Source: Psychrobacter immobilis
GTDB taxonomy: Bacteria; Pseudomonadota; Gammaproteobacteria; Pseudomonadales; Moraxellaceae
DNA length: 64,000 bases
Reading direction: 5' to 3'
Assembly (NCBI RefSeq): GCF_904846185.1
Contig: NZ_CAJGZQ010000001.1
Coordinates: 62,001-126,000, forward strand
The notes under the pieces are model-generated. The model was given only the letters and a program-made list of their open reading frames with translations, was not told the DNA's origin and made no database searches. This document shows, one piece after another, positions 1-10,471 of the stretch. The position numbers were made by a program, and so were the translations under genes. Numbering within the stretch: position 1 is the stretch's first letter; the number at the start of each line of letters is the position of its first letter.

Positions 1-897
1 AAGACCAGAAGCGAAATGAGCCATTGGAATGACTAAATCTTCAGAATACACACCCAAGCTTGAGAGTGTACCGCCTGGTTTTAATATTTTGAGGCATTGC
101 TCAAACGTAGACTGTAAACCTAACGCCTCGATACTGCTATCCACCCCACGACCGCCAGTGATTTTCATGATCTCATCAACCACGTCAACTTCTGTGAAGT
201 TTAGAGTAATATCTGCTCCCAGTTTCTTTGCCATGGCCAAACGTTCATTATTGCCATCGACAGCGATAATCAGTGACGTGCCTTTAATCCTTGCTCCAGC
301 AGTAGCGCATAAACCAATAGGTCCTTGTGCAAAGATAGCAACCACATCACCGATCTGAATATTGGCGTTTTCTGCGCCTTTGAAGCCTGTCGACATAATG
401 TCAGGACACATCAACACTTGCTCATCCGTCAGTCCATCTGGCACTGGACATAGATTGGCCTGCGCATCTGGCACTAGTACATACTCTGCTTGCGTGCCAT
501 CAATGTGATTACCAAAACGCCAGCCGCCTGTGGCTTTATAACCGTGACAAGAACATCTACCATCTGCATCAAGATAACCACCGTCTTGTGACGGGAAACC
601 ATCTTGACTGGCATAGGAAGTAAACGTTGGGCAAATGGCGCCAGCAATGACTCGTTGCCCTTCTTCATAGCCCATGACTGCGCTACCAAGCTTTTCAATG
701 ATACCTACTGGCTCGTGACCAATGGTCAAGCCTTTTGCAACGGCATACTCACCTTTAAAGATATGGATATCAGTACCACAAATGGTCGTGGTGGTAATTT
801 TTATCAAGGCATCATTAGGGCCTACATCAGGGATTTTTTTATCTACAATTTCAATTTTACCTGGTTCAATAAATATCAGTGACTTCATCATGCTCAT
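1..897 (-). CDS. Zinc-containing alcohol/butanediol dehydrogenase, 3' end outside window
   Basis: The gene is read from an ATG at 897 and runs off the left edge, giving about 299 residues of an expected 360-370. It is a medium-chain zinc dehydrogenase that oxidises secondary alcohols or diols with NAD(P). Visible motifs are the catalytic zinc motif CGTDIH, the GHEPVG segment, a cysteine-containing middle region (CPTF, CSCHG, LCP), and a Rossmann segment GQGPIGL-like (AQGPIGLCATAGA). The order and wording of motifs match the multifunctional Adh of Cupriavidus necator, known from memory. There is no frameshift in the visible part. The exact substrate cannot be told. The last 50-60 residues and the stop are not seen. 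Confidence 0.88.
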   Translation of the reverse strand, partial: MSMMKSLIFIEPGKIEIVDKKIPDVGPNDALIKITTTTICGTDIHIFKGEYAVAKGLTIGHEPVGIIEKLGSAVMGYEEGQRVIAGAICPTFTSYASQDGFPSQDGGYLDADGRCSCHGYKATGGWRFGNHIDGTQAEYVLVPDAQANLCPVPDGLTDEQVLMCPDIMSTGFKGAENANIQIGDVVAIFAQGPIGLCATAGARIKGTSLIIAVDGNNERLAMAKKLGADITLNFTEVDVVDEIMKITGGRGVDSSIEALGLQSTFEQCLKILKPGGTLSSLGVYSEDLVIPMAHFASGL

Positions 898-1145
898 TTC
901 ACACTCCTTGTTTTATGATCATTTACTCAGCTGGTATGAACTTTAGTGACATCTATATTTATATTACGCCATATAAATAGTAATTTAAAGTGAAATCCAT
1001 TCTTTAATGAAGGGATTGGTGAGTCTCTATTGTTAGATATTAAAACTGTAGTATCAAACTTCTCATGAAAATTGTACGTGAGCCTCATTAAGAGTAGATG
1101 AAAAAGCTAATAGATTAAAAAGCTAATAGATGAAAAGCCTATAAG

Positions 1146-2018
1146 CTACTTATGACTATCATGCTGACATTCTTTATAACTGTCATGCTGACACTCTCGG
1201 CTTACTAATCTAGCAATCTCATCCACTGATGAATCTGCCAACTGAGAATGGCATTTCAGGGTTAAAATGCTTTGGGTACGTGTCGCATAAGTGGGCAAAT
1301 TATTTTGCATATGATTAAAAGCGACAGGCTCTATATAAATAGAAGACAGAATCTGCTCAATCTCAACAGCCACTCCAGTCTCCGGCAGCTTATCCACTGG
1401 GGCTTGCGTATTATCAGACAATACCGCAAAGGCAGCTTCTTGCCAGTACTCAGGTTCGCTATTCTCAGCGATTAGTGGCAATACTTCTTGGCGCAGCCTG
1501 CCTCGCAACTTTTCAGTTTTAAACCAGCTGTCCTCAGGCTGACCATTGGAAATGACATGCAGTCCTGCATATAGTGGCATAGGAGCATGACCACGATTAT
1601 TGACAATAACGGCTTGCTTGCTATCACCAATAATGAGATTGAACCCAGCATAGTTTTGCAAACTAATCTGCCGTGCAAACTCCATCGGGCTTATATCACT
1701 GGTTAAGAAATCCGTGACTAGCGCCCCGCGTGAGCGCTCATCAGAGCTTGCCTGCACGCCATCGCGAAAATTCAATACCGCAGCCCAACGTCCGTTTTGC
1801 TGATAATACTCTTTAGGCGCTTGATGATTGGCTTGATGGGGCTGTTGATGAATACCTAGCCAAGTACCGCCACTTTGTACATCGCGTCCTGCAAAAACAG
1901 GCTTATCTTCCCATTGATGTAGCAGCTCTGTCGGACGCTGCAAAAACTCATCGCGATTGGACAATAACACCAAAGGCAGCTCATCAAACAGTTGCCAAGC
2001 AATGGCGACAATACACAT
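1146..2018 (-). CDS. NRDE (TANGO2-like) family protein
   Basis: This 290-residue protein starts MCIVAIAW and carries the family hallmark SNRDEF near residue 20, followed by a GRD..SGGTWLGI segment. The Cys at position 2 immediately after Met is typical of this Ntn-like family. NRDE/TANGO2 proteins are widespread and in eukaryotes are linked to haem and lipid metabolism, but their bacterial role is unproven. The extreme C-terminus is a tandem repeat of eight residues (ECQHDSYK, ECQHDSHK) that looks like a recent 24-bp duplication. It stands alone between two other minus-strand genes with no clear operon partner. Confidence 0.82.
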   Translation of the reverse strand: MCIVAIAWQLFDELPLVLLSNRDEFLQRPTELLHQWEDKPVFAGRDVQSGGTWLGIHQQPHQANHQAPKEYYQQNGRWAAVLNFRDGVQASSDERSRGALVTDFLTSDISPMEFARQISLQNYAGFNLIIGDSKQAVIVNNRGHAPMPLYAGLHVISNGQPEDSWFKTEKLRGRLRQEVLPLIAENSEPEYWQEAAFAVLSDNTQAPVDKLPETGVAVEIEQILSSIYIEPVAFNHMQNNLPTYATRTQSILTLKCHSQLADSSVDEIARLVSRECQHDSYKECQHDSHK

Positions 2019-2114
2019 AAGACTCCTAATTTTACTAAAAATATGCTTAATAACATGTCATTGCTTAGCGAATGGCCAAGCTTGATTTAAGTTTAAACTT
2101 AGTTCACTGACAAA

Positions 2115-3746
2115 TTAGTTTACTGATAAGTTTTTGCTAGCAGGATAACTAATCTGAGAGGTCGACTGTATGACTTTTGATTGTTTACTTGGTAAATCAA
2201 AATCCCACGCAACCATGCCTTTATTATTGTTCCAGTCACGCTCAGTCACTGGCGGTGTATGAGTGATGGTTACTTTAAGACTATCGTCGCGGCTAATCGG
2301 CTCACTGCCTAATACTTGTAAATGCATAGATCGGTTGTGCTGATTGGTAAATTGATACGCTTGTGTTTTAGTTAAGGTTTGCGTGCGATTGAAAGCGCCT
2401 TTATCACCCTGCTTATCTTCATCAGCTATCTGCTTTACGATGGTATTAGGGTCAATACCAAAACCGATACCTTGCTCTTTGAGCGCTTGATAACTATAGC
2501 GCGCCTGCCCGACATAATTATCATCACGGTATAGCTGTAGCGAACCATCTACCCAAGCTGGTGTCAAGAACGGTGCAGATGCATACCAATAGCCAGCTGC
2601 CTCCACACTCGGCGTACTACGAATCCATAGCTTGCTGCTGCCCGACTGCTCATCAATGACCGTCCGTACGCGCCTGCCATCGCTTGGAATACTAATACGC
2701 TGTGGCAAGCGGTATTCGGTAATGCCGTTTTTATTCTGACTGCTAACGGTAAAGCTTGGCAGTGGCGCCATGTTGGGTGTCGATGCACCGCCATAGCTGT
2801 CTCTTGCAGATACCACAACAGGCATGTTTTCCGCCATAGGTGGTACAGATATAGTCCGGTTTTCTCTATCTTCTTCATATAAAGAAAAACGCTCAACTCG
2901 TGGCAATTGGCTGGTGGTGGTTTGATTGGGATTGACAGAGCTTAGCATCAAAGGAACATTGAGCCAGTTTTCTCCTGTCTGCTGGGCAATAACCGCAGAG
3001 GCAATGATATTTAATTGCTTGGTTTCAGTATTCAGCCTTGCTTGATACGTTGGCTCCCAACCCGCGCCGCGTACTTGATAGTGCAGTTTCACACTGCTTG
3101 GTACTCGACTGGCAGTACGTACACTCACTTGAGTCACACTATTTTGAGTGGAAGTCGCGCTGCCCGCCATTAGTTGGTTGAGCGCATCTTGCGCACGGGC
3201 TTGGCGCTGCTGAATTTCTAGTATGCGTTTATTAATACTGACCGCTTGGGTTTCCAGATCGCGCGCATTATTGGCAAGCGTGCCATCTGTACTGATTTGC
3301 GTGACCTTGGTTAAATTCTGCAAGTAAGCTTTTGCTAAGCGTGCCGCTTCTAACTCAGCATTAATAACTGCCAAATTATCTTGCTGTGTCTGCACTCTCG
3401 CCTCACCTTGATACTGACATTGCGCTGCTTGCTCATCGCTTAAAGTCTCGATACTGACTTCACCAATATTAATACCATTTGCTGCTTGTACGCTCACACT
3501 GTCTTTATCGATATAAGGGGATAGACAAGAAAAAACCAATGTCTGCTCACCGCTACCATTGATTGGTAACGCACGAGTCACGCTCGCTAAGCCCTGATAA
3601 ATGGTCACTTGCTCAATACTACTGTTCGCTGCCTGAGCAGGAGTCAAAGCTAAAGCCGCTAAGCCAAATAAACCCAGTGGCATCAACTGTTTTTTAGAGG
3701 GTAAAAAATTAGGTAATATTGCTACTTTTGATAACTTAGCTTGCAT
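2115..3746 (-). CDS. Secreted DUF4139 (MuiA-like) protein
   Basis: The protein has 543 residues when started at the ATG at 3746, which has an AAGGA ribosome site at good spacing. An ATG two codons earlier lies too close to that site. The N-terminus has a hydrophobic stretch ending in an AQA-type signal peptidase site near residue 40. The order is an N-terminal beta domain (VTIYQGLASVTR), a coiled region around residues 120-200 rich in Gln and Ala, and a C-terminal DUF4139 domain that contains repeated YQARL-like beta strands. This layout fits the mucoidy inhibitor MuiA family. It is probably periplasmic or surface associated. The biochemical function is unknown. Confidence 0.75.
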   Translation of the reverse strand: MQAKLSKVAILPNFLPSKKQLMPLGLFGLAALALTPAQAANSSIEQVTIYQGLASVTRALPINGSGEQTLVFSCLSPYIDKDSVSVQAANGINIGEVSIETLSDEQAAQCQYQGEARVQTQQDNLAVINAELEAARLAKAYLQNLTKVTQISTDGTLANNARDLETQAVSINKRILEIQQRQARAQDALNQLMAGSATSTQNSVTQVSVRTASRVPSSVKLHYQVRGAGWEPTYQARLNTETKQLNIIASAVIAQQTGENWLNVPLMLSSVNPNQTTTSQLPRVERFSLYEEDRENRTISVPPMAENMPVVVSARDSYGGASTPNMAPLPSFTVSSQNKNGITEYRLPQRISIPSDGRRVRTVIDEQSGSSKLWIRSTPSVEAAGYWYASAPFLTPAWVDGSLQLYRDDNYVGQARYSYQALKEQGIGFGIDPNTIVKQIADEDKQGDKGAFNRTQTLTKTQAYQFTNQHNRSMHLQVLGSEPISRDDSLKVTITHTPPVTERDWNNNKGMVAWDFDLPSKQSKVIQSTSQISYPASKNLSVN

Positions 3747-4023
3747 AATCATTCCTTAAAAATACGGTTAATCCATTAATACGGTGCATTAGCGCAAGCG
3801 CGCAATATCTAACGCTTCATTAAATATAATGAGGCAATATTTATGATGGCATTTATTTTCAGCAACTTTTTTATATCTTAGCGGTTTTCTGGCTTTCTTT
3901 CTAGATGTTACCCGTAGCAGATAAGTTGTTACCATGAGATGAGCCTCACCGTAATTTGGTATGCCTCACTGGCTATTTTTGCTATTATGAGCAGCATTCT
4001 ATTACCAAATTTATGATGCCTTT

Positions 4024-4908
4024 ATGATGATACATCCTCAGTACGATCCTGTAGCGCTGTCTTTGGGTCCAGTAGAAGTGCACTGGTATGGCCTAATGTA
4101 TTTGTTGGCATTTGCCGCCGCCTTTGGTCTGGCTTGGTATCGCAGCACCAAACGTGATAATTGGAACACTGACATGGTGTCCGACTTGGTCTTTTTTGGC
4201 GCACTTGGCGTCATTTTGGGCGGTCGTGTCGGCTATGTATTGTTTTATCAATTCGGTGAATTTTTACAAAACCCCGCTTATCTTTTCAAAGTCTGGGAAG
4301 GTGGCATGTCTTTCCATGGCGGCATGATTGGTGTCTTACTGGGCATGTTATATTTTGCCCGCAAGTATAAAAAGACCCCGTTTCAGGTGCTGGACTTTAT
4401 CGTTCCTTGCGTGCCAACAGGCTTATTATTTGGTCGTATTGGCAATTATATCAATGGCGAGCTATGGGGCCGCGTCTCTAACGGTGGCTACAACTGGCTG
4501 ACCTACTTCCCGCAAGCGGCTGCTACTGATATGCAGCAATTGCAAACCAACCCTGAGCTACAAGAGTTGATGCTTGAAGTAAATGGGCAGTATTTGCTAC
4601 CTCGTCATCCCTCACAGCTGTATGAGGCACTTGCCGAAGGGTTATTATTATTCCTATTCCTATGGTGGTATTCATCAAAACCGCGCCCACGTATGGCAGC
4701 ATCGGCAGTATTTTTATTAGGCTATGGCATCAGCCGCTTCATCATTGAATTTTTCCGCCAACCAGATGCTGACCAAGGATTTGTATTACTAGGTTGGATG
4801 ACCAAAGGGCAGATACTCAGCGCTCCCATGATTATTATTGGTTTCATTATGCTGGTATACGCTTACAAACGTGGTATCTATGACTGGGGTAAGCAGTCGG
4901 CTTATTAA
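4024..4908 (+). CDS. lgt: Prolipoprotein diacylglyceryl transferase
   Basis: Lgt moves a diacylglyceryl group from phosphatidylglycerol onto the lipobox cysteine of prolipoproteins at the inner membrane. The 294-residue sequence is a polytopic membrane protein with the family signatures HGGMIGVLLG and GRIGNYINGELWG, which hold the essential His and Arg residues. The N-terminal HWYGLMYLLAF segment and the C-terminal GQILSAPMII segment are also typical. Length is normal. It is followed by thyA and folA on the same strand, a gene order common in gammaproteobacteria. Two adjacent ATG codons exist at the start, and either could be used. Confidence 0.97.
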   Translation: MMIHPQYDPVALSLGPVEVHWYGLMYLLAFAAAFGLAWYRSTKRDNWNTDMVSDLVFFGALGVILGGRVGYVLFYQFGEFLQNPAYLFKVWEGGMSFHGGMIGVLLGMLYFARKYKKTPFQVLDFIVPCVPTGLLFGRIGNYINGELWGRVSNGGYNWLTYFPQAAATDMQQLQTNPELQELMLEVNGQYLLPRHPSQLYEALAEGLLLFLFLWWYSSKPRPRMAASAVFLLGYGISRFIIEFFRQPDADQGFVLLGWMTKGQILSAPMIIIGFIMLVYAYKRGIYDWGKQSAY

Positions 4909-4982
4909 GCACTAATTCACATCAAGTAGCCTGTTAAAAAACAATACAACTATGCGTTTTAATAGCGTAGAAGAGCAATTTT

Positions 4983-5873
4983 ATGATTATGAGTAACTCC
5001 ATTATTAGTAACAACAAGCAGCGTAAAAATGAGCAAGCCTATCTAGATTTGCTGCGTCTTGTCCTCACTGAAGGCACTGAAAAAGGCGATCGTACTGGCA
5101 CTGGTACGCTGAGCCACTTTGGCGCGCAGCTCCGTTTTAATTTAGCCGATGGTTTTCCATTATTAACCACCAAAAGAGTCCACTTTAAATCTATCGTCTA
5201 TGAGCTATTTTGGTTTTTAAGTGGCAGTACGCATGTTGATTATCTGCAAGCCAATGGCGTACGTATTTGGAATGAGTGGTCAACGGCTGAACAGACAGCG
5301 CGCTTTAACCGCCCTGCTGGTGATTTAGGCCCTGTCTATGGTCATCAGTGGCGCAATTATGGCGCAAGCCAGCGTGAAGATGGGAGCTACAATAATGATG
5401 GTGTCGATCAAATCACCCAAGTCATTGAGCAAATAAAAACCAATCCCAATTCAAGACGTTTGATTGTGTCTGGTTGGAATCCCGGTGAAGCAGATCAAGT
5501 TGCGCTGCCGCCTTGTCATACGCTATTTCAGTTCTTTGTGGCGGATAATAAACTGTCATGCCAGCTCTATCAGCGTTCAGCAGATTTATTCCTAGGCGTG
5601 CCATTTAATATTGCCAGTTATGCCTTGCTGACCCATATGGTCGCACAAGTATGCGGATTAGAAGTGGGCGAATTTATCTGGACGGGTGGCGATTGTCATA
5701 TTTATCAAAACCACCGCGAGCAAGTTGAGCTGCAACTGACGCGTGAGCTTTATAAGCTACCAACGCTGACGCTTAACTCTGATGTGAATGATATCTTTGC
5801 TTTCAAATACGAAGACATTAGCGTTGATGGTTACGAGTCGCATCCTGCGATTAAGGCAAAGGTTGCAGTCTAG
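4983..5873 (+). CDS. thyA: Thymidylate synthase
   Basis: ThyA methylates dUMP to dTMP using methylenetetrahydrofolate. The 296-residue protein contains the phosphate-binding arginine motif GDRTGTGT, the active-site loop LPPCHT with the nucleophilic Cys, and the substrate-binding [13 protein letters not shown] motif. The start at 4983 has an AGAAGAG ribosome site about 7 bases upstream. A second ATG two codons later is possible. There is an insertion ([13 protein letters not shown]) compared with the shortest family members but the core is intact. The next gene, folA, regenerates the folate oxidised by this reaction. Confidence 0.98.
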   Translation: MIMSNSIISNNKQRKNEQAYLDLLRLVLTEGTEKGDRTGTGTLSHFGAQLRFNLADGFPLLTTKRVHFKSIVYELFWFLSGSTHVDYLQANGVRIWNEWSTAEQTARFNRPAGDLGPVYGHQWRNYGASQREDGSYNNDGVDQITQVIEQIKTNPNSRRLIVSGWNPGEADQVALPPCHTLFQFFVADNKLSCQLYQRSADLFLGVPFNIASYALLTHMVAQVCGLEVGEFIWTGGDCHIYQNHREQVELQLTRELYKLPTLTLNSDVNDIFAFKYEDISVDGYESHPAIKAKVAV

Positions 5874-5949
5874 CCTTTGTTTGATTGAAAGTTTTAAATA
5901 AATGCAGCAAATGAAAGTAGCATATTAAAGACAATAAAAAGGATACGTT

Positions 5950-6519
5950 ATGAGTTATGCTCACACCGAAGTTGCCCAAATCGCAGCTATCAGTAGCAAC
6001 CGCTGTATCGGCAAAGATAATGAGCTACCGTGGCATATCTCAGCAGATTTGCAGCATTTCAAAAGCATGACGACCAAAAAAAATGATGGTGCGATTCAAG
6101 GTATCGTCATTATGGGTCGTAAGACATTTGAATCCATGGGCAGCAAGCCTTTGCCAAAACGTGTGAGCTTCATCATCAGCAGCCAGCTAGATTATGCCGA
6201 ACAAAAAGGTTTGGTCGGCAAAAGCAATGCTTACGTGGTGCACAATTTAGATGATGCATTAACACAAGCAGCAAGTCTCGCACATGGTGCACATCTTGAT
6301 ACGATTTGGGTGATTGGCGGTGAGCGCGTCTTTAGCGATGCCTTGATGTATACCGACCGTATTGAACTGACTCACGTAGATACCGAAATTACCGATGGTG
6401 ATGCCTTTTATCCTGAATTGCCAAATGAGTTTGAAGTGACCGAAGAATCTGAGCAAATGCACGATGAAAAAAGTGCACTAGATTTTAAATTTGTGACTTA
6501 TAAAATAAAAGCAGACTAG
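5950..6519 (+). CDS. folA: Dihydrofolate reductase
   Basis: FolA reduces dihydrofolate to tetrahydrofolate with NADPH, the partner reaction of ThyA just upstream. The 189-residue sequence shows the substrate site IGKDNELPWHISADLQHFK, the NADPH-binding IVIMGRKTFESMG motif, and WVIGGERVFSDAL near the C-terminal half. The protein is longer than the 159-residue E. coli enzyme because of an insertion around residues 90-110. An AAGGA-type ribosome site precedes the ATG. The gap to thyA is 76 bases, so co-transcription is likely. Confidence 0.97.
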   Translation: MSYAHTEVAQIAAISSNRCIGKDNELPWHISADLQHFKSMTTKKNDGAIQGIVIMGRKTFESMGSKPLPKRVSFIISSQLDYAEQKGLVGKSNAYVVHNLDDALTQAASLAHGAHLDTIWVIGGERVFSDALMYTDRIELTHVDTEITDGDAFYPELPNEFEVTEESEQMHDEKSALDFKFVTYKIKAD

Positions 6520-6530
6520 GTCAGCTGGTT

Positions 6531-6884
6531 ATGAAACTACTACCCTTTATCTTTACTGGCATATTACTATCGGGCTGTCAGAGTCTAGCGATAAGAGAGC
6601 CTGTTATTAAGCCTGCTGAAATATTGCGTCAACCTCAGTTCACAGTTCCACACAGAGCAGCTAGACGTTTGAAAGCTGGTGAGGAATATGAAGTTGTCCT
6701 GAGCATGTTGATTGATAAATCTGGTCAAATTAGTTCCATTTCTGTTACTGAGTCATCAGGCGTCGTGTCATTAGACCGAAGTGCTCTACGTGATGCTAGA
6801 AAAATGATATTCAAAGCCGGTACTAAGGATAATGAGTTTATTACAACAAAAGTTACTGTACCCATTACCTATGTAATACATTAG
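6531..6884 (+). CDS. Small lipoprotein with TonB C-terminal-like domain
   Basis: This 117-residue protein starts 11 bases after folA. Its N-terminus is a lipoprotein signal with lipobox LLSGC, so the acylated residue should be Cys16. The rest resembles a TonB C-terminal domain: a VVLSMLIDKSGQISSISVTESSG strand-turn-strand, then a helix (LDRSALRDARKM) and a final VTVPITYVIH strand. There is no N-terminal membrane anchor or proline-rich linker, so it is unlikely to act as a full TonB. It may be an outer-membrane or periplasmic accessory protein. Function is inferred from fold resemblance only. Confidence 0.7.
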   Translation: MKLLPFIFTGILLSGCQSLAIREPVIKPAEILRQPQFTVPHRAARRLKAGEEYEVVLSMLIDKSGQISSISVTESSGVVSLDRSALRDARKMIFKAGTKDNEFITTKVTVPITYVIH

Positions 6885-6949
6885 AAACTGTTTACCCTAC
6901 TACTAAAAATTTAGACAGACAGATAGATAGGTAGGTAGAATGTAAACGC

Positions 6950-8794
6950 CTACTCGTGCAATACTTTATAAACCGTTTTTGCAAGTACTGGCCCAATCCC
7001 TTGCACGCCTGCCAATTCCTGCTGCGATGCACCGAGCAATTGTTGCAATCCGCCAAAATGATTGAGTAAATCACGGCGGCGCTTTTCACCGAGCCCCGGT
7101 ATGACTTCTAACACTGACGATGAACGGCGCTTATCGCGCTTCTTACGGTGCGCAGTAATCGCAAAACGATGTGCCTCATCGCGAATATGCATCAGTAAAT
7201 GCAGCGCCTTGCTATCCATGGGCAAATCAAGCGGCTCATGATCGATAAAATGCAGCACCTCAAGCCCAGCCTTACGTCCTTCACCTTTTGCCACGCTAAT
7301 CAGCAAAGTGTCACCAAGAATACCTAACTCGGTTAGCACTTCTTTGGCGATGCCAAGCTGCCCTTTACCACCATCAATCAGCAACAAATCAGGCAATGGC
7401 TGCTTTTTATAGCGCCGTGTCAGCACTTGTTTCATTGCGGCATAGTCATCACCACCGACAATGTCATGAATCGCATATTGACGATAATCACGGCGACGCG
7501 AGCCACCTTGGTCAAAGACTACGCAGCTACCAATGGTCGCCTCGCCCATCGTATGGGAGATATCAAAACACTCTATGCGATCAACGGTTCTATCAGTGAC
7601 GTCCGCTAAGACATCTTTTAAGGCACCAAAGCGCGCATGCAGCTCTAAATAGTCGCCCAGCTTGGTTTTTAGCGCATTATTGGTATTGAGTTTGGCTAAA
7701 TCTAACCATTCGGCACGGTGCTCACGGACACTGGTTTTGATCACGACTTTACTGCCAAAATGGCTCGCTAGCGCTTCACTGACCGCCACTTGATCCGGTA
7801 ATTCATGACTCAACATGATTTCGGGTGGCAAGTCATCCGTCACCTGAAAATAAAATGAAGTAATAAATGCCGATAAATTATCAGCAAGTGGCTCGCTGCT
7901 ATCAACATCAGGGAAGTAATTCTTACCGCCAAGCACGCGCCCGCCACGTACGGTCAAGACGTTGACACAAGTCATCCCTGCTTGACTGGCAATAGCAATC
8001 ACATCCGCCTCGCCTTGCACAGTATAAACAGCTTGCTTGGCTTGTACTTCGCGCAGCATAGACAGCTGATCGCGATAAAACACTGCCTTTTCAAAGTCTA
8101 ATTCTTCAGCAGAAGCTTCCATTTTTTCAATCAAAGCGCTATGAATATCGCTAGAGTCGCCTTTTAGGAAACGAATAGTATTATTGACGTCTTCCATATA
8201 TTCTTCAGGCGATACCAAGCCCACGCAAGGCGCACGGCAGCGCTTAATCTGATACTCAAGACAAGGACGCTTACGTTGCTTAAAAAAAGTATTGGTACAT
8301 TGGCGCATTTGAAACATTTTCTGCATCAGCACCAGTGTCTCTTTGGCAGCATGAGCAGAGGGGAAAGGACCGAAAAAGCGACCTTTTTGGTGATTGCCTT
8401 TACCGCGACCATAAGCCAATCGCGGGTAAGGCTTATCTGCTGAAATAAACACATAGAGATAGGATTTGTCATCGCGCAACAGTACGTTATAAGGCGGACG
8501 ATATTCTTTAATCAAGTTTTGCTCGAGCAATAACGCTTCGGTCTCACTACGGGTAATAATGGTTTCAATATTATGTATCCGTGCCACCAGCGCCCGTGTT
8601 TTTGGATGGTCAATGGTTTTAGCAAAGTAGCTGTTCACACGGCTCTTGAGTGACTTGGCTTTACCGACATATAAGATATCGCCATTTTTACCCAGCATTT
8701 TATAGACCCCTGGCAAATTTGGCAGGCGCTGAATTAAATGCTTAAGACGGACTTTCTTGTCATCGACGGGACTCGATTCTGAGACATTGACCAT
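6950..8794 (-). CDS. uvrC: Excinuclease ABC subunit C
   Basis: UvrC makes both incisions around bulky DNA lesions during nucleotide excision repair with UvrA and UvrB. The 614-residue protein has the GIY-YIG nuclease at the N-terminus ([21 protein letters not shown]), a cysteine cluster near residue 150-170 ([13 protein letters not shown]), a UVR helical motif near residue 205-240, and the C-terminal RNase H-like nuclease ([10 protein letters not shown]). Tandem helix-hairpin-helix motifs close it ([26 protein letters not shown]). Length is normal. It is convergent with the folA group. Confidence 0.98.
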   Translation of the reverse strand: MVNVSESSPVDDKKVRLKHLIQRLPNLPGVYKMLGKNGDILYVGKAKSLKSRVNSYFAKTIDHPKTRALVARIHNIETIITRSETEALLLEQNLIKEYRPPYNVLLRDDKSYLYVFISADKPYPRLAYGRGKGNHQKGRFFGPFPSAHAAKETLVLMQKMFQMRQCTNTFFKQRKRPCLEYQIKRCRAPCVGLVSPEEYMEDVNNTIRFLKGDSSDIHSALIEKMEASAEELDFEKAVFYRDQLSMLREVQAKQAVYTVQGEADVIAIASQAGMTCVNVLTVRGGRVLGGKNYFPDVDSSEPLADNLSAFITSFYFQVTDDLPPEIMLSHELPDQVAVSEALASHFGSKVVIKTSVREHRAEWLDLAKLNTNNALKTKLGDYLELHARFGALKDVLADVTDRTVDRIECFDISHTMGEATIGSCVVFDQGGSRRRDYRQYAIHDIVGGDDYAAMKQVLTRRYKKQPLPDLLLIDGGKGQLGIAKEVLTELGILGDTLLISVAKGEGRKAGLEVLHFIDHEPLDLPMDSKALHLLMHIRDEAHRFAITAHRKKRDKRRSSSVLEVIPGLGEKRRRDLLNHFGGLQQLLGASQQELAGVQGIGPVLAKTVYKVLHE

Positions 8795-8887
8795 AGAATT
8801 TATTGCTCTTAAAAGTCTTATAATACTGCTAGTTATGGGGCGGGAGTCATTGTTTTACAAGCCAATTATTATCATAGCATCACCCAT

Positions 8888-8911
8888 AAAAAAGCCAGCT
8901 TTCGCTGACTT
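8888..8911 (-). terminator. Intrinsic terminator of the DUF3360-like gene
   Basis: On the minus strand a 7-bp stem (AGTCAGC with GCTGGCT, one G-U pair) and a GAAA loop are followed by a run of T. It lies about 35 bases beyond the stop of the permease gene and before uvrC, so it should end the permease transcript. Confidence 0.75.
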
Positions 8912-8944
8912 AGTTTGTTCTATTATCGCTTATTCAGCAACATA

Positions 8945-10471
8945 CTAATGACGGAAGTTAGCCATTAAAGCTGGGATGCCCGGTAGCATACCAACAATAG
9001 CCATCACACCTGTCAACACCACAAACATAATACCCGGTATGATCCAGCGGCTCATTTTAGTTAAATTAGCACTGCGTTCTTTCGAGCCAATCAAGCCTAA
9101 GTTATCAAGCAACAACGTGAGTGACCAACCAAAGGCAGGATTTACAAGCGCTGAAGCAAACACTACGATTGCAGCAGACTGAGTCGTTTTTCCTTCGCGA
9201 GTCATCTCCATGCCAGCTTCAAGCAGTGGAATGAAAACACCAACGATCAATGCCACACACATCACTGGCTGCCAAATAGCCAAATCCATTGGATAGCCCC
9301 AAACCCCTGCGATAATACAGAACAATGCTGTCAATAAGGCACCGGCGGGAATCGGACGTTTGGCAATCGCTGCTGGGACAATATAAGTGCCCCACGATGA
9401 CGCAAAGTTAGCACCGCCCAATACAGAGCCGACGACCTGACGAAACGATGCGCTGGTCATTGTATCATCGATATCCATGAGTACCTTTTCAGTACGTTTA
9501 GGATAGCTGATTTTTTGAAAGACCTGATGGCCTAAAAAATCTGGTGACCACATCGCAACCGCCAAAATAGCAAACGGCAGTACGACAATAAAGCTTTCAA
9601 CCGTCGGTAATCCTAGCATCCAACCGGTATTTTCACCCCACCAATACATCGGGTTCATATTCGGCAAGCCTGGTGCAGTTTTGAACTCAAATGGTGCACC
9701 CAATGCAAATGCAAGTCCGCCACCTAATACACAGCTTAGCGGAACCGCAAGCCAGCGTTTTTGCCAGTGCTCAAGTAATGCATATAGTAGGATAGTTGCC
9801 AGAATAATGAAGAAGGCAATATGCGACATGCCAATACCTTCTGCCCAAGCGAAGAGGTTTTTGACCTGTGAGGTGGTACCGATAAACCCTAAGTAAATCA
9901 AGAGACCACCGCACACGCCTTTACTGGTCAAGTTTGCCAGCAGACTGCCCCCTTTACTGATTGCCAATAGCAAGCCGAAGGCACCGATGAGCAGACCAAA
10001 GGCCATCGGGTGACCACCAGCGGCCACGACAATAGGAATAAGCGGAATAAGGGGGCCGTGAGTACCTGCAAGGTTGGCTGTCGGGAGTAGAAATCCTGAA
10101 AATAAGATGATAAAAAATGAAACGATTAATAGCTCATAACGAACGTTTTCTAAAACAAACGCATCGCCCAAACCAAGTGGACCTGCAAATGTTGCCGCAA
10201 TAGCACCCACCATAACCACTTTACCAATCGTCGCCGCCATTGCAGGAATCGTATCTTCATACTCAAAGCGATAATCACGAAACGGCAAATTGGGACGCCA
10301 ACGTTTTGGCTGCATGATTTGTAGTTCATGATTTAGATAAGCGTCACGACTGTCAAAGCTTGCGCTTGGTTTGTGTAAATCAAGGTAGCTACCTGATGGC
10401 TCGCTGTCGTAATTAGATGGATTTGATGACTGCTGATTAGACCCTGAAGAAGGGATCTGAGTGTTACTCAT
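8945..10471 (-). CDS. DUF3360-like integral membrane protein (putative anion/purine-type permease)
   Basis: The protein has 508 residues from the ATG at 10471, which has an AAGGA ribosome site. An N-terminal soluble part of about 90 residues is rich in Ser, Asn and Gln and contains LQIMQPKRWRPNLPFRDYRFEYED. It is followed by ten or more hydrophobic segments with Gly-rich helices such as GTHGPLIPLIPIVVAAGGHP. This layout recalls the DUF3360 family, distantly related to SulP and xanthine-uracil permeases, as remembered rather than searched. The transported substrate is unknown. It is monocistronic with its own terminator. Confidence 0.6.
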   Translation of the reverse strand: MSNTQIPSSGSNQQSSNPSNYDSEPSGSYLDLHKPSASFDSRDAYLNHELQIMQPKRWRPNLPFRDYRFEYEDTIPAMAATIGKVVMVGAIAATFAGPLGLGDAFVLENVRYELLIVSFFIILFSGFLLPTANLAGTHGPLIPLIPIVVAAGGHPMAFGLLIGAFGLLLAISKGGSLLANLTSKGVCGGLLIYLGFIGTTSQVKNLFAWAEGIGMSHIAFFIILATILLYALLEHWQKRWLAVPLSCVLGGGLAFALGAPFEFKTAPGLPNMNPMYWWGENTGWMLGLPTVESFIVVLPFAILAVAMWSPDFLGHQVFQKISYPKRTEKVLMDIDDTMTSASFRQVVGSVLGGANFASSWGTYIVPAAIAKRPIPAGALLTALFCIIAGVWGYPMDLAIWQPVMCVALIVGVFIPLLEAGMEMTREGKTTQSAAIVVFASALVNPAFGWSLTLLLDNLGLIGSKERSANLTKMSRWIIPGIMFVVLTGVMAIVGMLPGIPALMANFRH

